DNA of 62,569 bases from an uncultured bacterium (lineage in GTDB: Bacteria; Bacillota; Limnochordia; DTU080; JAAYLA01), in the NCBI GenBank assembly GCA_937983075.1, contig CALKAQ010000170.1, positions 1 through 62,569 on the forward strand, given 5' to 3'. This document shows positions 23,761 to 33,228 of the stretch, piece by piece. The notes under the pieces are model-generated. The model worked only from the letters and a program-made list of their open reading frames with translations. It searched no databases and was not told the origin of the DNA. Position numbers and translations under genes: made by a program. The first letter of the stretch is position 1. The number at the start of each line of letters is the position of its first letter.

Positions 23761-26700
23761 TTGCAAAACGAGGCAACGGCTCAGCGCTTCATTCGAAGAA
23801 CAACGCATGGTACAGCCGTGCGCGGCTGGGCCCGCCTCGTTTTGCGCGCCTTCGCCGTGGCGATGGCATGGTGTGTGGGAATGGGGCTGTTGGGCCCGGG
23901 TGAAGTCTGGGGGCAGGCAGCCGCAAACAACGTTGTGTTTCAAGCCCGTGTGACGTATCGCTACGGGTCGGTGTCGGTGACAGAGCTGCTGAGCAATCCC
24001 GTGAATATTCGAGTGAGAGAGCTTTACCGGATCGCCTTGCAGGGGGCAGGGGAGCAGTTTGTTGCACCGGGAGGGCAGGCCGTATTTCCGCTGCACGTTG
24101 TCAATGCCGGAAACACGGTCGATTCGTTTGCACTGCGGGCCGCCGTTGATGGGGATAATTTTGAGATTCACTGGTACTACTCCGATTCGGATGCCGGGAA
24201 GCGGGCTGTGGATCCGGGACATCAGAGCGGCGAAGTTCTCGTGGGACCGATTTCTCCCGGAACAGCGGTGCCTTTGCTCGTCGTTGTATCGGTTCCTTCG
24301 GAAGCGAACCGTGGGGTGCAGACACTGGAAGTCCAAGGTGCATCGGTGAACGATCCGTCAGCGACCGCTTCCATTGCCATGCCGCTTCACGTCACGAATA
24401 CCGTGCCGTATCTTGTTCTCGGGCGAGCTCCCGAGTACGTCTATGCCGGTGACACCTATGAGCTGTGGCTTGAATTCGGCAATCGCGGCGATGACGTGCT
24501 GACGAACGTGTCACTGAGCTTGCGGCTGCCGCACGAAACCGATTTTGGCCAGGCGACGTTGGGCGGTGAATACGACGGGGTGCGGCATGCCGTACGCTGG
24601 GACGTCGGATCGATTGCGCCGCAGGAAACGGTGAAGGCATACGTGCAATTGCGTGCCGATGACAGCGTGAGTCCACACGTGGTCCTGCATCACCTCGCAT
24701 CGTTGGAGCAGGCGGGCGCGACGCTGCTGCAAGAAGCGATTGCCATCGAGCTGGCCACGCGAGCACCGACCCGCATCACCCTCGCCGCCGATCCGGAACT
24801 GATTCGTGCCGACGGCGTGTCCCACAGCGTCATCACAGCCGATGTGGTTGACAGCGTCGGCGTGCCGGTCGCGGACGGAACGCTGGTCTCGTTTCATTCG
24901 CCGCGAGGCACCTGGCGGGGTGAGGGTTTGCCTTGCGCCGCCCCGGGAGAGGGAGCTTGCATCATGGTGCCTACGGTGGGAGGCACGGCCCGGGCCGAGT
25001 TGGTCGCAGATTACGGCGACGCGGCGGAATGGGCCGCCGTGCCGGTGACGGCAACGGCAAGGGGCCCCTACGGGGACGTTGCTGCTCGGGTGCATGTTTA
25101 CTTCGCGTCGGGCGCCCTTGTCGGCAGGGTGTTGAATTATGCGACGGGCTTTCCCGAGTCGGGCGTCGAAGTGCGGCTGACGCGGCTCGATGTCGACGGC
25201 TGGCCTTCCGACGCGTCGATGGTGCAGTTTACGGATGAGTTCGGCTATTACGTCTTCGCAGCTGCCGAAGGCGATTATGCGGTTGTAATTCGACGAAACG
25301 GCGTTAGCGGCGCCAGCGAAATCGAACTGCCGCGGCTGCATGTCGATGATGCACCTGGAGCCATCACGTTTGCGCCGAGGATGATTTTGGGCCGAATCGA
25401 CAACGGTGGGCCCGGCCATGTGGAACTGGTCGGACGAGGTGGCGAGGTGCTCGCCTCGGCTCCAGCCGACGCCGACGGAAACTATGTGCTCCTATTGGAC
25501 GGCGGAGAAACGATGAGCGGCGACGTCAGCAGCGGATTGCCGGCGGTTCGTGAAGCCCTATTGACCGACGTTTCCGGGAGCGGTTTGTCGTCGAATGAAG
25601 GTTGGATCATTCGTGCCCGCACGGCGGACGGACGCGGGGCGGAGGCTTTCGTGCATGAGGTAAGACCTGGCGAACTGATCGTTGATGTCCATTTGTCCGT
25701 TGAGCCGTTTGGCAGAGTCGTTGATGCCGTAACCGGTCGACCGGTTCGCGGCGCTGAGGTCGCCGTACTATGGGCGGGTCCGCCGTGGGAAGATGAGCCG
25801 GTAGCCCTGCCGCCGCTGTACTACCGTGACCAGCCGAATCCGGTCGTTACCGATGAAAACGGCACCTATGTCATCGAGGTGGAACCCGGCTATTATCGCT
25901 TGCAGGTGAAAGCTCCGGGTTACCATACGCTGCGCACTGATCCGTTTCTCACGCAGCGCCAGCGCGTACGGCTGAATCGGGAACTGGCGCTCACTCCGCT
26001 CGGTATCGAAGCCCTTCGGATTGAGAAGCGTGTGACGCCCGTCTACAGCCGACCGGGGGATCTCGTTGCATTCACCGTAATCGTGCAAAATGTGACGGAC
26101 CAGCCGCTTCACGGCGTCGAAGTGATGGCGCTTTTGCCTGAGGGGTTGTCTCCCGTCCTGGAGAATGCACCTATGCAGCCCATGCTGATTGACGAATCCA
26201 CTTTGGCATGGGAATTGGATTCGATTGCACCGGGAGAGCCTGTCTTGTTGGGCTATGAGGCCATCGTCGGCGAGTTGCCGGCCGGAACCGAGCTCGTCAG
26301 CTATGTCCATGCTTGGCTGCGAGGCAGCGACGGGGTCGTCGCCTCTTCGGTGACACTGCGGGTCGGAGATTGGCCGGCTTTGCATTTGGACGTCGAAGCA
26401 CCGGCGCAGGCGGCGATTGGAGACATCGTTTTGTACCGCGTGCGGCTGAGAAATACGTCCGACGATGTCGCAGTAACGGGTGCAGCCATTGAAACTCGAC
26501 TGCCGCTCGGGTTTCACTACCTGGATGCAATCAACGCGTCCGAGCCGTTGCGCAACGGCGATGTGCTCGTCTGGGAAATCGGCGATATCGAGCCCGGCGG
26601 GGAACGGTGGTTGGTCTACCGGGCTGCAGTCGGGCTTGACGGTACGCGGTCGGACGGTGTCCACATGGCGCGGGCGAGTGGTGCAGTCACCGGAGGGCAT

Positions 26701-29700
26701 CCGTTCGCAACCGATTGGAATCTCGCCCAAACCACGATCCGGAAGGAGCTATTTGGTGCTGAAGGACGGATTTGGGGCCGTGTCGTCGCTGTAGACGGAA
26801 GACACGGTGACGGCCAAGGTGGTGTGCCGCTCGGCGGCATCACGGTTTTGCTCGACGACGGACGGCAAGCGGCTACCGACGACCAAGGCGTGTTCGCGTT
26901 CGACGGTGTTGCGCCAGGCGTCCGCAGTGTGAAAATCCTCGAAGCTTCCTTGCCGCCCGGAACAACGGTCGTTGACGTTGCGAATGAGCCGGCCCGGCGC
27001 GGCGGTTGGTCTCGCTTTGTCAATGTGCGGCCGAATTCGACCGCTTGGGTCACCGTGCATGTGACGTCAATACCTTCTTCTCCCGCGGCTGAAATTGAGC
27101 ACGGGTTGTTCCGTGTCGAGAGCTCAATGGCTGGCATTGGGCAGGTGCCACCTGCGCCATCGGGCGAGCGAGTCGCACTCGCTTTCATCAGTCCGGAGGC
27201 AGGGGCGGCATTGCACGGCCGCCTTGCCGCGGTCGTTGTGGAAGGCCGACTTGATGACGATTTCGAGCTTTGGGTCAACGGTGAAATGGTGCCGCAAAGC
27301 CAAATCGGCGAGTGGTTGGAGGATCCGGCGGAAAATCTGCAGCGTCGGACGTATTATAACGTCCCGCTGGAGGTGGGACCGAACGTGCTGAGGTTGATCG
27401 GTGCTGCCGAGCGTGTCGAGCGGACGGTCTACGCCGTGGGGCCGCCGGCAAGAGCAGAGCTCGTTTCGGCGCCTGCGGCAGTGCCGTATCGCGACGTGCG
27501 CGAGGTCCCGATTGAACTTTTGGTGACCGACCGCTATGGTTTGCCCGTTGCCGACGGCACGGTTGTCACTTTCACTGTATTCGGAGCGGAAACGGTGGAG
27601 TCCGATCTCTACCCGGAGCAGCCCGGTTTTCAGCTGCGGACGCAGCAGAACGGTCTCGTCCGGATGACGCTGCGCGTACACGGCATGCCTCGGGAGCCGA
27701 TGCGTATTCGTCTCGACGGCGCTGCGGGGGCGCACGTGGTTGAGCTGCCGACCCAGTTTCTTCCGGAGCCCTTGCTGTTGGCCGGGGTCGTGGACTTGCG
27801 GCTGCCGTTCCGTTCGCCGGCGTCGGCTCATTGGGACGGTTCGGTAATTTACTCTCAAGGATTTGCGAACGGCGGCGCCTTGACAGCACGCTACGATACG
27901 CGCAAATCTTGGCATCTGCTGCCCGAATCCGCTTCGTCTACGGGGATGCCTGCCGGTCTGCCTGCCGGAGCATCGGATCGAACGCCGTCGGCCGATCCGT
28001 TGTACTTCCGCTACGAGAGCGATCGCGGTTATGTATTGTATGGGGATTATTCACCGGCCGTCGGCGTGTTGAGCCGCTACACGCTGCGCCGCGGGAACGT
28101 GACCGGACTGCAGTCGGCATGGCAGGCGGCGGCGGGGCAAATCGGACTGTATGCGTTCGCTCATCGCGGTGAGCAGCATGTCGAGACATTCCCGCTGATC
28201 AGTGTGAGCGGTGTTTTTCATTTGTCGCATGTTCCTGTTGCAGCGGGCACCGAAGAAGTTTGGCTCGTGCGGAAGGATGCTCTGCTGGACGTTGAGCTCG
28301 GGCGGGAACGACTGCTCCGCGAGCGGGACTACGAGCTGCATTCCGAATCAGGTCTGCTGCGCGTGAAAAATCCGTTTCCGCACTCGGTGCACATGGGAGA
28401 ACGCCTTTTTGTGGAAGTTGTCTACACCAAGCCTGCGTACCACGGTTCCGGCACCGCATTCGGCTTGCAGTACGCCGCAAAAGGGCGAAGCCAGGCGGAA
28501 ACACCGTTCACCTTCACCTGGGCGGCCGAGCGGGGGAAAAACGGACGCTCGGACGTCGTGGGGGTAAGCGGGGAAATCCGTTCCGAGGCATTGGGACTGC
28601 GGCTTAGCTACGACGCAGCCGCCGATATTGATTCCAGTGATGTTGAAGGTGCGTCCGGTATCAACGTTGCAGGCACTGCAGGCGATCTGCGTTTGCAGTG
28701 GCAGCATTTCGCTGGACTCCGGGTGGATGTGCGTCATGAATGGGTGGCCGGTCGGTTTATCCGTCCGGGCGCGGATGAGCCGTTGAAGGAGGAGATCCGC
28801 ACGATCGGCGCGGCACGCCTGACGTTGTCCGAATTCAGCCGTGCCGAATTCACGCGTGCGATAATCCAAAATGCCAAAGAGGATGTTGTCTATCGGGATG
28901 ATCTGCGTCTGTCGCAGCAAGTGTCGCCGGGGTTGGAGACTCATCTCGGCTTGCGTTCAATGGGCTCGGGCGCTCAGCCGTTCGGAGCGAATCGCGAATG
29001 GAAGGCAATGGCCGGTGCCGATTGGTGGATTGCCGACCGCAGTCATCTCGAGCTGTCGCATGAGCTTGTCCTTTCGGGCGGTTCGACCGCTGTCGTGGAG
29101 CAGGGTCAAACGATGGTGCGCTACGCTTATGCGTGGGACCACGGTGTCGTCACTTCTGTCCAGTTCGTCAGCGGCGGCATGGCCGGACGAGGCGGCTGGA
29201 CTTTGGCGGCCGAAGCGTCCCCAGAGGCCGGCCCGAATGTGTACGGCTCTTATCAATGGCTGGAAGGCCAACGCTTCACCGGCGGGAAGTCCGTCATCGG
29301 TGTAGCGGATGAGTGGGAGCTTGTGCCTGGCTTGCGTGTGAAACTGGCGGCCGAAAGCACGGGCGAATTCAACGATGCGGGCGAACGCATCTGGGGCCTG
29401 TCGGGGACTTGGCGTGCCGAGTACGTCCTTGCGTCAGGTCTCCGTGCCGGCATTGAACAGCAGCTGTCTCGCCGCGAAGGCCGCGACCAGAGCCTGCTGC
29501 GTCTGTGGACTTCCGGAGCGCCCGTCCCCTGGGTGCAGTATGGACTCGAGGCGACTTGGTTGTCGGGACATGTCGATTCGGCGGGTGCGGATCCGCTCAA
29601 GCGAACGGTGGAAGGTGAAGTGACTTACCGTGATTTCCTGTCCGACCGGTTTTTCGGCACCGCCCGATACGTCTACAAGGAATATGAAATGCCGGGAATC

Positions 29701-30090
29701 AACGCTGCTCCTCTCGGTCAGAAGTCAAGCCGCATCTGGTCTGTCAAAGCGGGCGTTCGGTTTACACCGGACACAACGTTGTATGCTCAATGGGCGCAAA
29801 AACGCTCAACGGCTCCGGGGGAGCATCAGCCTTCGTTTGCCGTTGCTCTGCACCAACTTGGCTTTCAAAGGCAGCTGCTTGACCGCTGGGGAATCGATCT
29901 CTATGTGCGGCATCTGCGTGATTCCGGCGGGACTTCGCTGCATGGCGGCGGAATCGAAGCGGTCTACGCTTTGACTTCGGATTTGGGGATCGGCCTCGGC
30001 TACAGCAGTTTGGGTGCGAGTGACCCGGATTTGCATCGTCTAACAGCCTGGCCGGAAGGATGGTATCTCAGGCTGCGCTTGAAATTTTAA
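23761..30090 (+). CDS. Giant exported protein 4: DUF11/invasin/carboxypeptidase-regulatory repeats with predicted C-terminal outer-membrane beta-barrel
   Basis: About 2109 residues. After a signal peptide (cleavage near VWGQA) come Ig-like modules: NEW3/DUF11 (~40-340), a Big_1 invasin-like domain (~350-455, TADVVDSVGVPVADGTLVSFH), carboxypeptidase-regulatory domains (~460-540, ~655-740, ~1010-1075), two more DUF11 domains (~765-975) and a second Big_1-like domain (~1240-1325). From ~1335 to the end the sequence changes to short alternating amphipathic strands rich in Tyr/Trp/Gly with YGDYSPAVG-type turns, ending in YLRLRLKF with a terminal Phe, the mark of an outer-membrane barrel signal. 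The barrel region (~770 residues) is as large as that of ushers or LptD. The TTG at 23761 fits an AAAGGCGG site. Confidence 0.78.
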   Translation: MQNEATAQRFIRRTTHGTAVRGWARLVLRAFAVAMAWCVGMGLLGPGEVWGQAAANNVVFQARVTYRYGSVSVTELLSNPVNIRVRELYRIALQGAGEQFVAPGGQAVFPLHVVNAGNTVDSFALRAAVDGDNFEIHWYYSDSDAGKRAVDPGHQSGEVLVGPISPGTAVPLLVVVSVPSEANRGVQTLEVQGASVNDPSATASIAMPLHVTNTVPYLVLGRAPEYVYAGDTYELWLEFGNRGDDVLTNVSLSLRLPHETDFGQATLGGEYDGVRHAVRWDVGSIAPQETVKAYVQLRADDSVSPHVVLHHLASLEQAGATLLQEAIAIELATRAPTRITLAADPELIRADGVSHSVITADVVDSVGVPVADGTLVSFHSPRGTWRGEGLPCAAPGEGACIMVPTVGGTARAELVADYGDAAEWAAVPVTATARGPYGDVAARVHVYFASGALVGRVLNYATGFPESGVEVRLTRLDVDGWPSDASMVQFTDEFGYYVFAAAEGDYAVVIRRNGVSGASEIELPRLHVDDAPGAITFAPRMILGRIDNGGPGHVELVGRGGEVLASAPADADGNYVLLLDGGETMSGDVSSGLPAVREALLTDVSGSGLSSNEGWIIRARTADGRGAEAFVHEVRPGELIVDVHLSVEPFGRVVDAVTGRPVRGAEVAVLWAGPPWEDEPVALPPLYYRDQPNPVVTDENGTYVIEVEPGYYRLQVKAPGYHTLRTDPFLTQRQRVRLNRELALTPLGIEALRIEKRVTPVYSRPGDLVAFTVIVQNVTDQPLHGVEVMALLPEGLSPVLENAPMQPMLIDESTLAWELDSIAPGEPVLLGYEAIVGELPAGTELVSYVHAWLRGSDGVVASSVTLRVGDWPALHLDVEAPAQAAIGDIVLYRVRLRNTSDDVAVTGAAIETRLPLGFHYLDAINASEPLRNGDVLVWEIGDIEPGGERWLVYRAAVGLDGTRSDGVHMARASGAVTGGHPFATDWNLAQTTIRKELFGAEGRIWGRVVAVDGRHGDGQGGVPLGGITVLLDDGRQAATDDQGVFAFDGVAPGVRSVKILEASLPPGTTVVDVANEPARRGGWSRFVNVRPNSTAWVTVHVTSIPSSPAAEIEHGLFRVESSMAGIGQVPPAPSGERVALAFISPEAGAALHGRLAAVVVEGRLDDDFELWVNGEMVPQSQIGEWLEDPAENLQRRTYYNVPLEVGPNVLRLIGAAERVERTVYAVGPPARAELVSAPAAVPYRDVREVPIELLVTDRYGLPVADGTVVTFTVFGAETVESDLYPEQPGFQLRTQQNGLVRMTLRVHGMPREPMRIRLDGAAGAHVVELPTQFLPEPLLLAGVVDLRLPFRSPASAHWDGSVIYSQGFANGGALTARYDTRKSWHLLPESASSTGMPAGLPAGASDRTPSADPLYFRYESDRGYVLYGDYSPAVGVLSRYTLRRGNVTGLQSAWQAAAGQIGLYAFAHRGEQHVETFPLISVSGVFHLSHVPVAAGTEEVWLVRKDALLDVELGRERLLRERDYELHSESGLLRVKNPFPHSVHMGERLFVEVVYTKPAYHGSGTAFGLQYAAKGRSQAETPFTFTWAAERGKNGRSDVVGVSGEIRSEALGLRLSYDAAADIDSSDVEGASGINVAGTAGDLRLQWQHFAGLRVDVRHEWVAGRFIRPGADEPLKEEIRTIGAARLTLSEFSRAEFTRAIIQNAKEDVVYRDDLRLSQQVSPGLETHLGLRSMGSGAQPFGANREWKAMAGADWWIADRSHLELSHELVLSGGSTAVVEQGQTMVRYAYAWDHGVVTSVQFVSGGMAGRGGWTLAAEASPEAGPNVYGSYQWLEGQRFTGGKSVIGVADEWELVPGLRVKLAAESTGEFNDAGERIWGLSGTWRAEYVLASGLRAGIEQQLSRREGRDQSLLRLWTSGAPVPWVQYGLEATWLSGHVDSAGADPLKRTVEGEVTYRDFLSDRFFGTARYVYKEYEMPGINAAPLGQKSSRIWSVKAGVRFTPDTTLYAQWAQKRSTAPGEHQPSFAVALHQLGFQRQLLDRWGIDLYVRHLRDSGGTSLHGGGIEAVYALTSDLGIGLGYSSLGASDPDLHRLTAWPEGWYLRLRLKF

Positions 30091-30119
30091 ATTGAATGCT
30101 ACCTTCGTCTTTTTGCCGC

Positions 30120-30189
30120 TTCGGCACTGTTTCGCTGTGTGTGGGGTTGGATTTCCCACACCAAGTGAAACAGTGCCGAATCATTTTTT
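30120..30189 (+). terminator. Very long terminator hairpin
   Basis: Two 26-base arms (30120-30145 and 30155-30180) pair at 23 of 26 positions around a nine-base loop, followed by a run of six T at 30184-30189. It closes the DUF11/barrel operon. The stem is longer than usual for a terminator. Confidence 0.85.
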
Positions 30190-30329
30190 GGACTACCTGC
30201 CGAACGACCCCAATAAGTGTCCGAATAATCGGCAGTAATATTTGGAGAAGGAAAAAATGTTTATCACGCATAACAGTACATATTGAGGAATCATGGCATA
30301 TATCAAAAAGTTGCAAGGAGGTCCACTGT

Positions 30330-32399
30330 TTGGAATTGCACACCCGAAAAGCATCGCCGGCGATCAAGTTGCCCGCAGGCATCTTGTTTTACCTTGTATT
30401 GCACGCCGTGCTGATCATCATGGCGAGCGTTCCGGTCATGGGACAAGCTCGACCGGGCGACCAGTATCCGCTCATCGATGTGCATCCGAGTTACGACCGA
30501 GAGATCATCCGGCCGGAGGGCTTCACACCGAGAGTAGGCGGACTGGATTTTTTGTCGGACGGCCGCTTGGTTGTCGTCACTTGGGACGGAGGTGTTTACA
30601 TACTCAGCCGTGTGACGTCCGACTCGGTCGGAAGTCCCGAGGTGAAAAAGATTGCCGACGGATTGCATGAGCCCCTCGGCCTGGCCGTTGTCGACGATGA
30701 AATTTACGTTTTGCAAAAGCAAGAGCTCACGCATTTGGTCGATCACACAGGCGATGAAATCATTGATGAATTCCGCACCGTCTCGGCGGCATGGCCAGCG
30801 ACGACGAACTATCATGAGTTTGCGTTCGGGCTCGTCTACCGGGACGGATACTTCTATGCAACGTTGGGCACCGCGATGATCCCCGGCGGTTTTCCGCAGC
30901 CCAATCAGGTGCCCGACCGGGGTACGGTCATTCGCATTGATCCGGAAACGGGGCAGTACGAAGTCGTGGCCGAAGGGCTGCGCACGCCGAACGGCATCGG
31001 CATCGGCGTCGACGGTGAAATTTTCGTGACCGACAACGAAGGGGTCTGGTTGCCTTCCTCCAAGTTGCTGCACATTGTCGAAGGCGGTTTTTACGGCTTT
31101 CGCGCGGTCGATCCCGAGCGTCACATGGATCTGCCTGAAAGACCGCCGGTGGTTTGGATTCCGCAAGGTGCGATTGGAAATTCGCCCAGCCAGCCGGTTC
31201 TCATCACCGACAACAGTCCGTACGCCGGCCAAATGTTGTATGGCGACGTTCACCATGGCGGCATCAAACGGGTGTTCGTGGAAAAGGTGAACGGCGAGTA
31301 TCAGGGGGCGGTTTTCCGTTTCTCGCAAGGCCATGAGGCGGGCGTCAACCGGCTCGTTTGGGGCCCCGACGGTGCCCTGTACGTCGGCGGCATCGGTTAT
31401 CCCGGCGGCAACTGGAATCACCGTGGCAACATCTACGGCCTTGAGCGGATGAAATACAACGGGAAGACCACCTTCGAGATGCTCGCGGTCCGTGCGAAGC
31501 CGTACGGCTTTGAGATCGAGTTTACCGAGCCGCTGCTGGAACCGTTTGGCACGAATCCGTCGGATTATTACGTTGCTCAATGGTACTACGAGCCGACATC
31601 GAACTACGGCGGCCCTCGTCTCGATTACACTGAGCTGGAAGTCAAAACGGTTGAACGCTCGGAAGACCGCAGACGGGTGAGGCTTTACATCGACGGCCTC
31701 AAAGAAGGCCACGTGGTCTATATCCGCCTGGTCGGCGATTTTCTTGGTCTGAGTCATCAGATGTTGTGGTCAACCGAAGCATGGTACACGCTGACGAGCA
31801 TCCCCGAAGAAGAGCCTGTTCGGCCGCGCGAACCATGGGTTGTCCGTCAATCGCTCAATGATCGGGTGCGCGCCTTGCTGATCAACTTGGCCGAAGATTT
31901 TTGGGTGGCTTACGACGGACAACATGCGGGACTGTACATGGCGTGGGAAGGGGAAGTGCTCTGGTATCACGCCGTCTATGGTGTCCAAAGAGAATCGAAT
32001 CCGCAGTCGAGTGGAACGACATTGTTGGAAGCGCCGGCCAGGTCGCCCTGGTTTGCCTGGCGAAACGGCGAGGCGCTGGATGTCGTCGCAACGTTCAAGG
32101 GGTATCGCATTGATGGCAACCGCATCACGATCACCTATGAACTCGACATCGGCGCCGGCTCCCCGATTGTCGTCACCGAGATGCCCGAGGTGGCACCCAA
32201 CCCGAGCGGTGGACTCGGCTTGACGCGTACGTTCGTGACCACGAATGTCCCAGAGGGCGTCCAATTGGCGGTGCTGAACCCGGATCGTCCGGCCGGTCTG
32301 ACCGGTTTGACGACGACGGGCGGATTCGACATCGTCGATGAACAGTCCGTTCTGCTGCTCAATGCGAACGGCGAGACGGAATTGACGATGCTCTTTTAG
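30330..32399 (+). CDS. Exported glucose/sorbosone-dehydrogenase-like beta-propeller protein
   Basis: 689 residues. Signal peptide (cleavage near VMGQA), then a six-bladed propeller (~45-390) of the PQQ sugar dehydrogenase/sorbosone dehydrogenase type (GGLDFLSDGRLVVVTWDG; LHEPLGLAVVDDEIYVL; RTPNGIGIGVDGEIFVTDN; VNRLVWGPDGALYVGG). The C-terminal ~300 residues are beta-rich and unrecognised. No CxxCH heme motif is present. Such proteins often neighbour DUF1080 proteins in polysaccharide-related loci, as here. TTG start at 30330 is placed eight bases after a perfect AAGGAGG. Enzyme activity is not certain; propellers of this type also serve as binding scaffolds. Confidence 0.78.
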   Translation: MELHTRKASPAIKLPAGILFYLVLHAVLIIMASVPVMGQARPGDQYPLIDVHPSYDREIIRPEGFTPRVGGLDFLSDGRLVVVTWDGGVYILSRVTSDSVGSPEVKKIADGLHEPLGLAVVDDEIYVLQKQELTHLVDHTGDEIIDEFRTVSAAWPATTNYHEFAFGLVYRDGYFYATLGTAMIPGGFPQPNQVPDRGTVIRIDPETGQYEVVAEGLRTPNGIGIGVDGEIFVTDNEGVWLPSSKLLHIVEGGFYGFRAVDPERHMDLPERPPVVWIPQGAIGNSPSQPVLITDNSPYAGQMLYGDVHHGGIKRVFVEKVNGEYQGAVFRFSQGHEAGVNRLVWGPDGALYVGGIGYPGGNWNHRGNIYGLERMKYNGKTTFEMLAVRAKPYGFEIEFTEPLLEPFGTNPSDYYVAQWYYEPTSNYGGPRLDYTELEVKTVERSEDRRRVRLYIDGLKEGHVVYIRLVGDFLGLSHQMLWSTEAWYTLTSIPEEEPVRPREPWVVRQSLNDRVRALLINLAEDFWVAYDGQHAGLYMAWEGEVLWYHAVYGVQRESNPQSSGTTLLEAPARSPWFAWRNGEALDVVATFKGYRIDGNRITITYELDIGAGSPIVVTEMPEVAPNPSGGLGLTRTFVTTNVPEGVQLAVLNPDRPAGLTGLTTTGGFDIVDEQSVLLLNANGETELTMLF

Positions 32400-32425
32400 C
32401 AAATGCGAATGAGAGGTGATGATGC

Positions 32426-33202
32426 GTGCGAGGAGTTTTGCGTAGGCGGCGTCCGTTGGCTGTTCTTGTTTGTGCGCTCAGCTTGGCGTTGGCGTTGGCC
32501 ATGGCGGCTCAGGCAGCCGAGGGCGGCGGGGCGTGTGCCCTAGACGGCATCGCGCCTCCGGCTCAGCCGGCCAACACCTTGACCGAGGAAGAGCGGGCGG
32601 CAGGATGGGTGCTGCTTTTCGACGGCACGGCCAACCTTGAGCACATATGGACCGGGTGGGGTCAAGATACCGTTCCCGATCACTGGCAAGTTGTCGACGG
32701 CTGCTTGGTCAATCGCGGCGGCTCAACGGATTTGGTCACTCGTTTTCGGATTCGCAGCTACGAATTGAAGCTCGAATTCCGTGTGACCGCAGGCGCCAAC
32801 AGCGGGATCTTCATTCGTGCGGACGATCGATTTGCGGCTCCGAACATGACGAGTCCGGAATTCCAAATCCTCGACAACGAACGGCATCCCGACGGGCGCA
32901 ATCCGCTGACGTCGCTCGGGGCGAGCTACGCTCTGTTCCCGCCGATGTATGACGTCGCACAAGAGGCTGGCCGTTGGAACCGCGTGCATATTATCGTCAA
33001 CGGCGATCATGTGCAGTTTTACCTCAACAAAATGAAGATCGTTGAGTACGACATGACGAGCGATGAATTCCGGGAAGCCTTGGCCCGGAGCCATTTCGCC
33101 TCGCATGAGCATTACGGCAAGCTCGAGTCCGGACAAATTGTGCTTCAAGCGCATACCGGCGAAGTGTGGTTTCGGGATATCAAAATTCGCTTGCTTCCAT
33201 AA
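32426..33202 (+). CDS. Exported DUF1080 (3-keto-disaccharide hydrolase-like) protein
   Basis: 258 residues with a signal peptide (cleavage near AQAAE). The rest is one concanavalin-like DUF1080 domain: GWVLLFDGTANLEHIWTG, then WQVVDGCLVNRGG, FRVTAGANSGIFIRAD and a closing VWFRDIKIRLLP. Some family members hydrolyse 3-keto-glycosides, working with dehydrogenases that oxidise sugars at C3; others are uncharacterised. The gene is 27 bases after the sorbosone-dehydrogenase-like gene and 27 before the FN3 gene, so an operon is likely. GTG start with AGAGGTGA upstream. Confidence 0.85.
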   Translation: MRGVLRRRRPLAVLVCALSLALALAMAAQAAEGGGACALDGIAPPAQPANTLTEEERAAGWVLLFDGTANLEHIWTGWGQDTVPDHWQVVDGCLVNRGGSTDLVTRFRIRSYELKLEFRVTAGANSGIFIRADDRFAAPNMTSPEFQILDNERHPDGRNPLTSLGASYALFPPMYDVAQEAGRWNRVHIIVNGDHVQFYLNKMKIVEYDMTSDEFREALARSHFASHEHYGKLESGQIVLQAHTGEVWFRDIKIRLLP

Positions 33203-33228
33203 ATTAGCAAAACGCAGGAGGGATTGGT

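Noticed and set aside
30303..31757. A 484-codon open frame on the minus strand inside the sorbosone-dehydrogenase-like gene
   Set aside because: Antisense shadow; composition is Arg/Asp/His-rich without any domain, and the plus-strand gene has signal peptide, domains and a perfect ribosome site.
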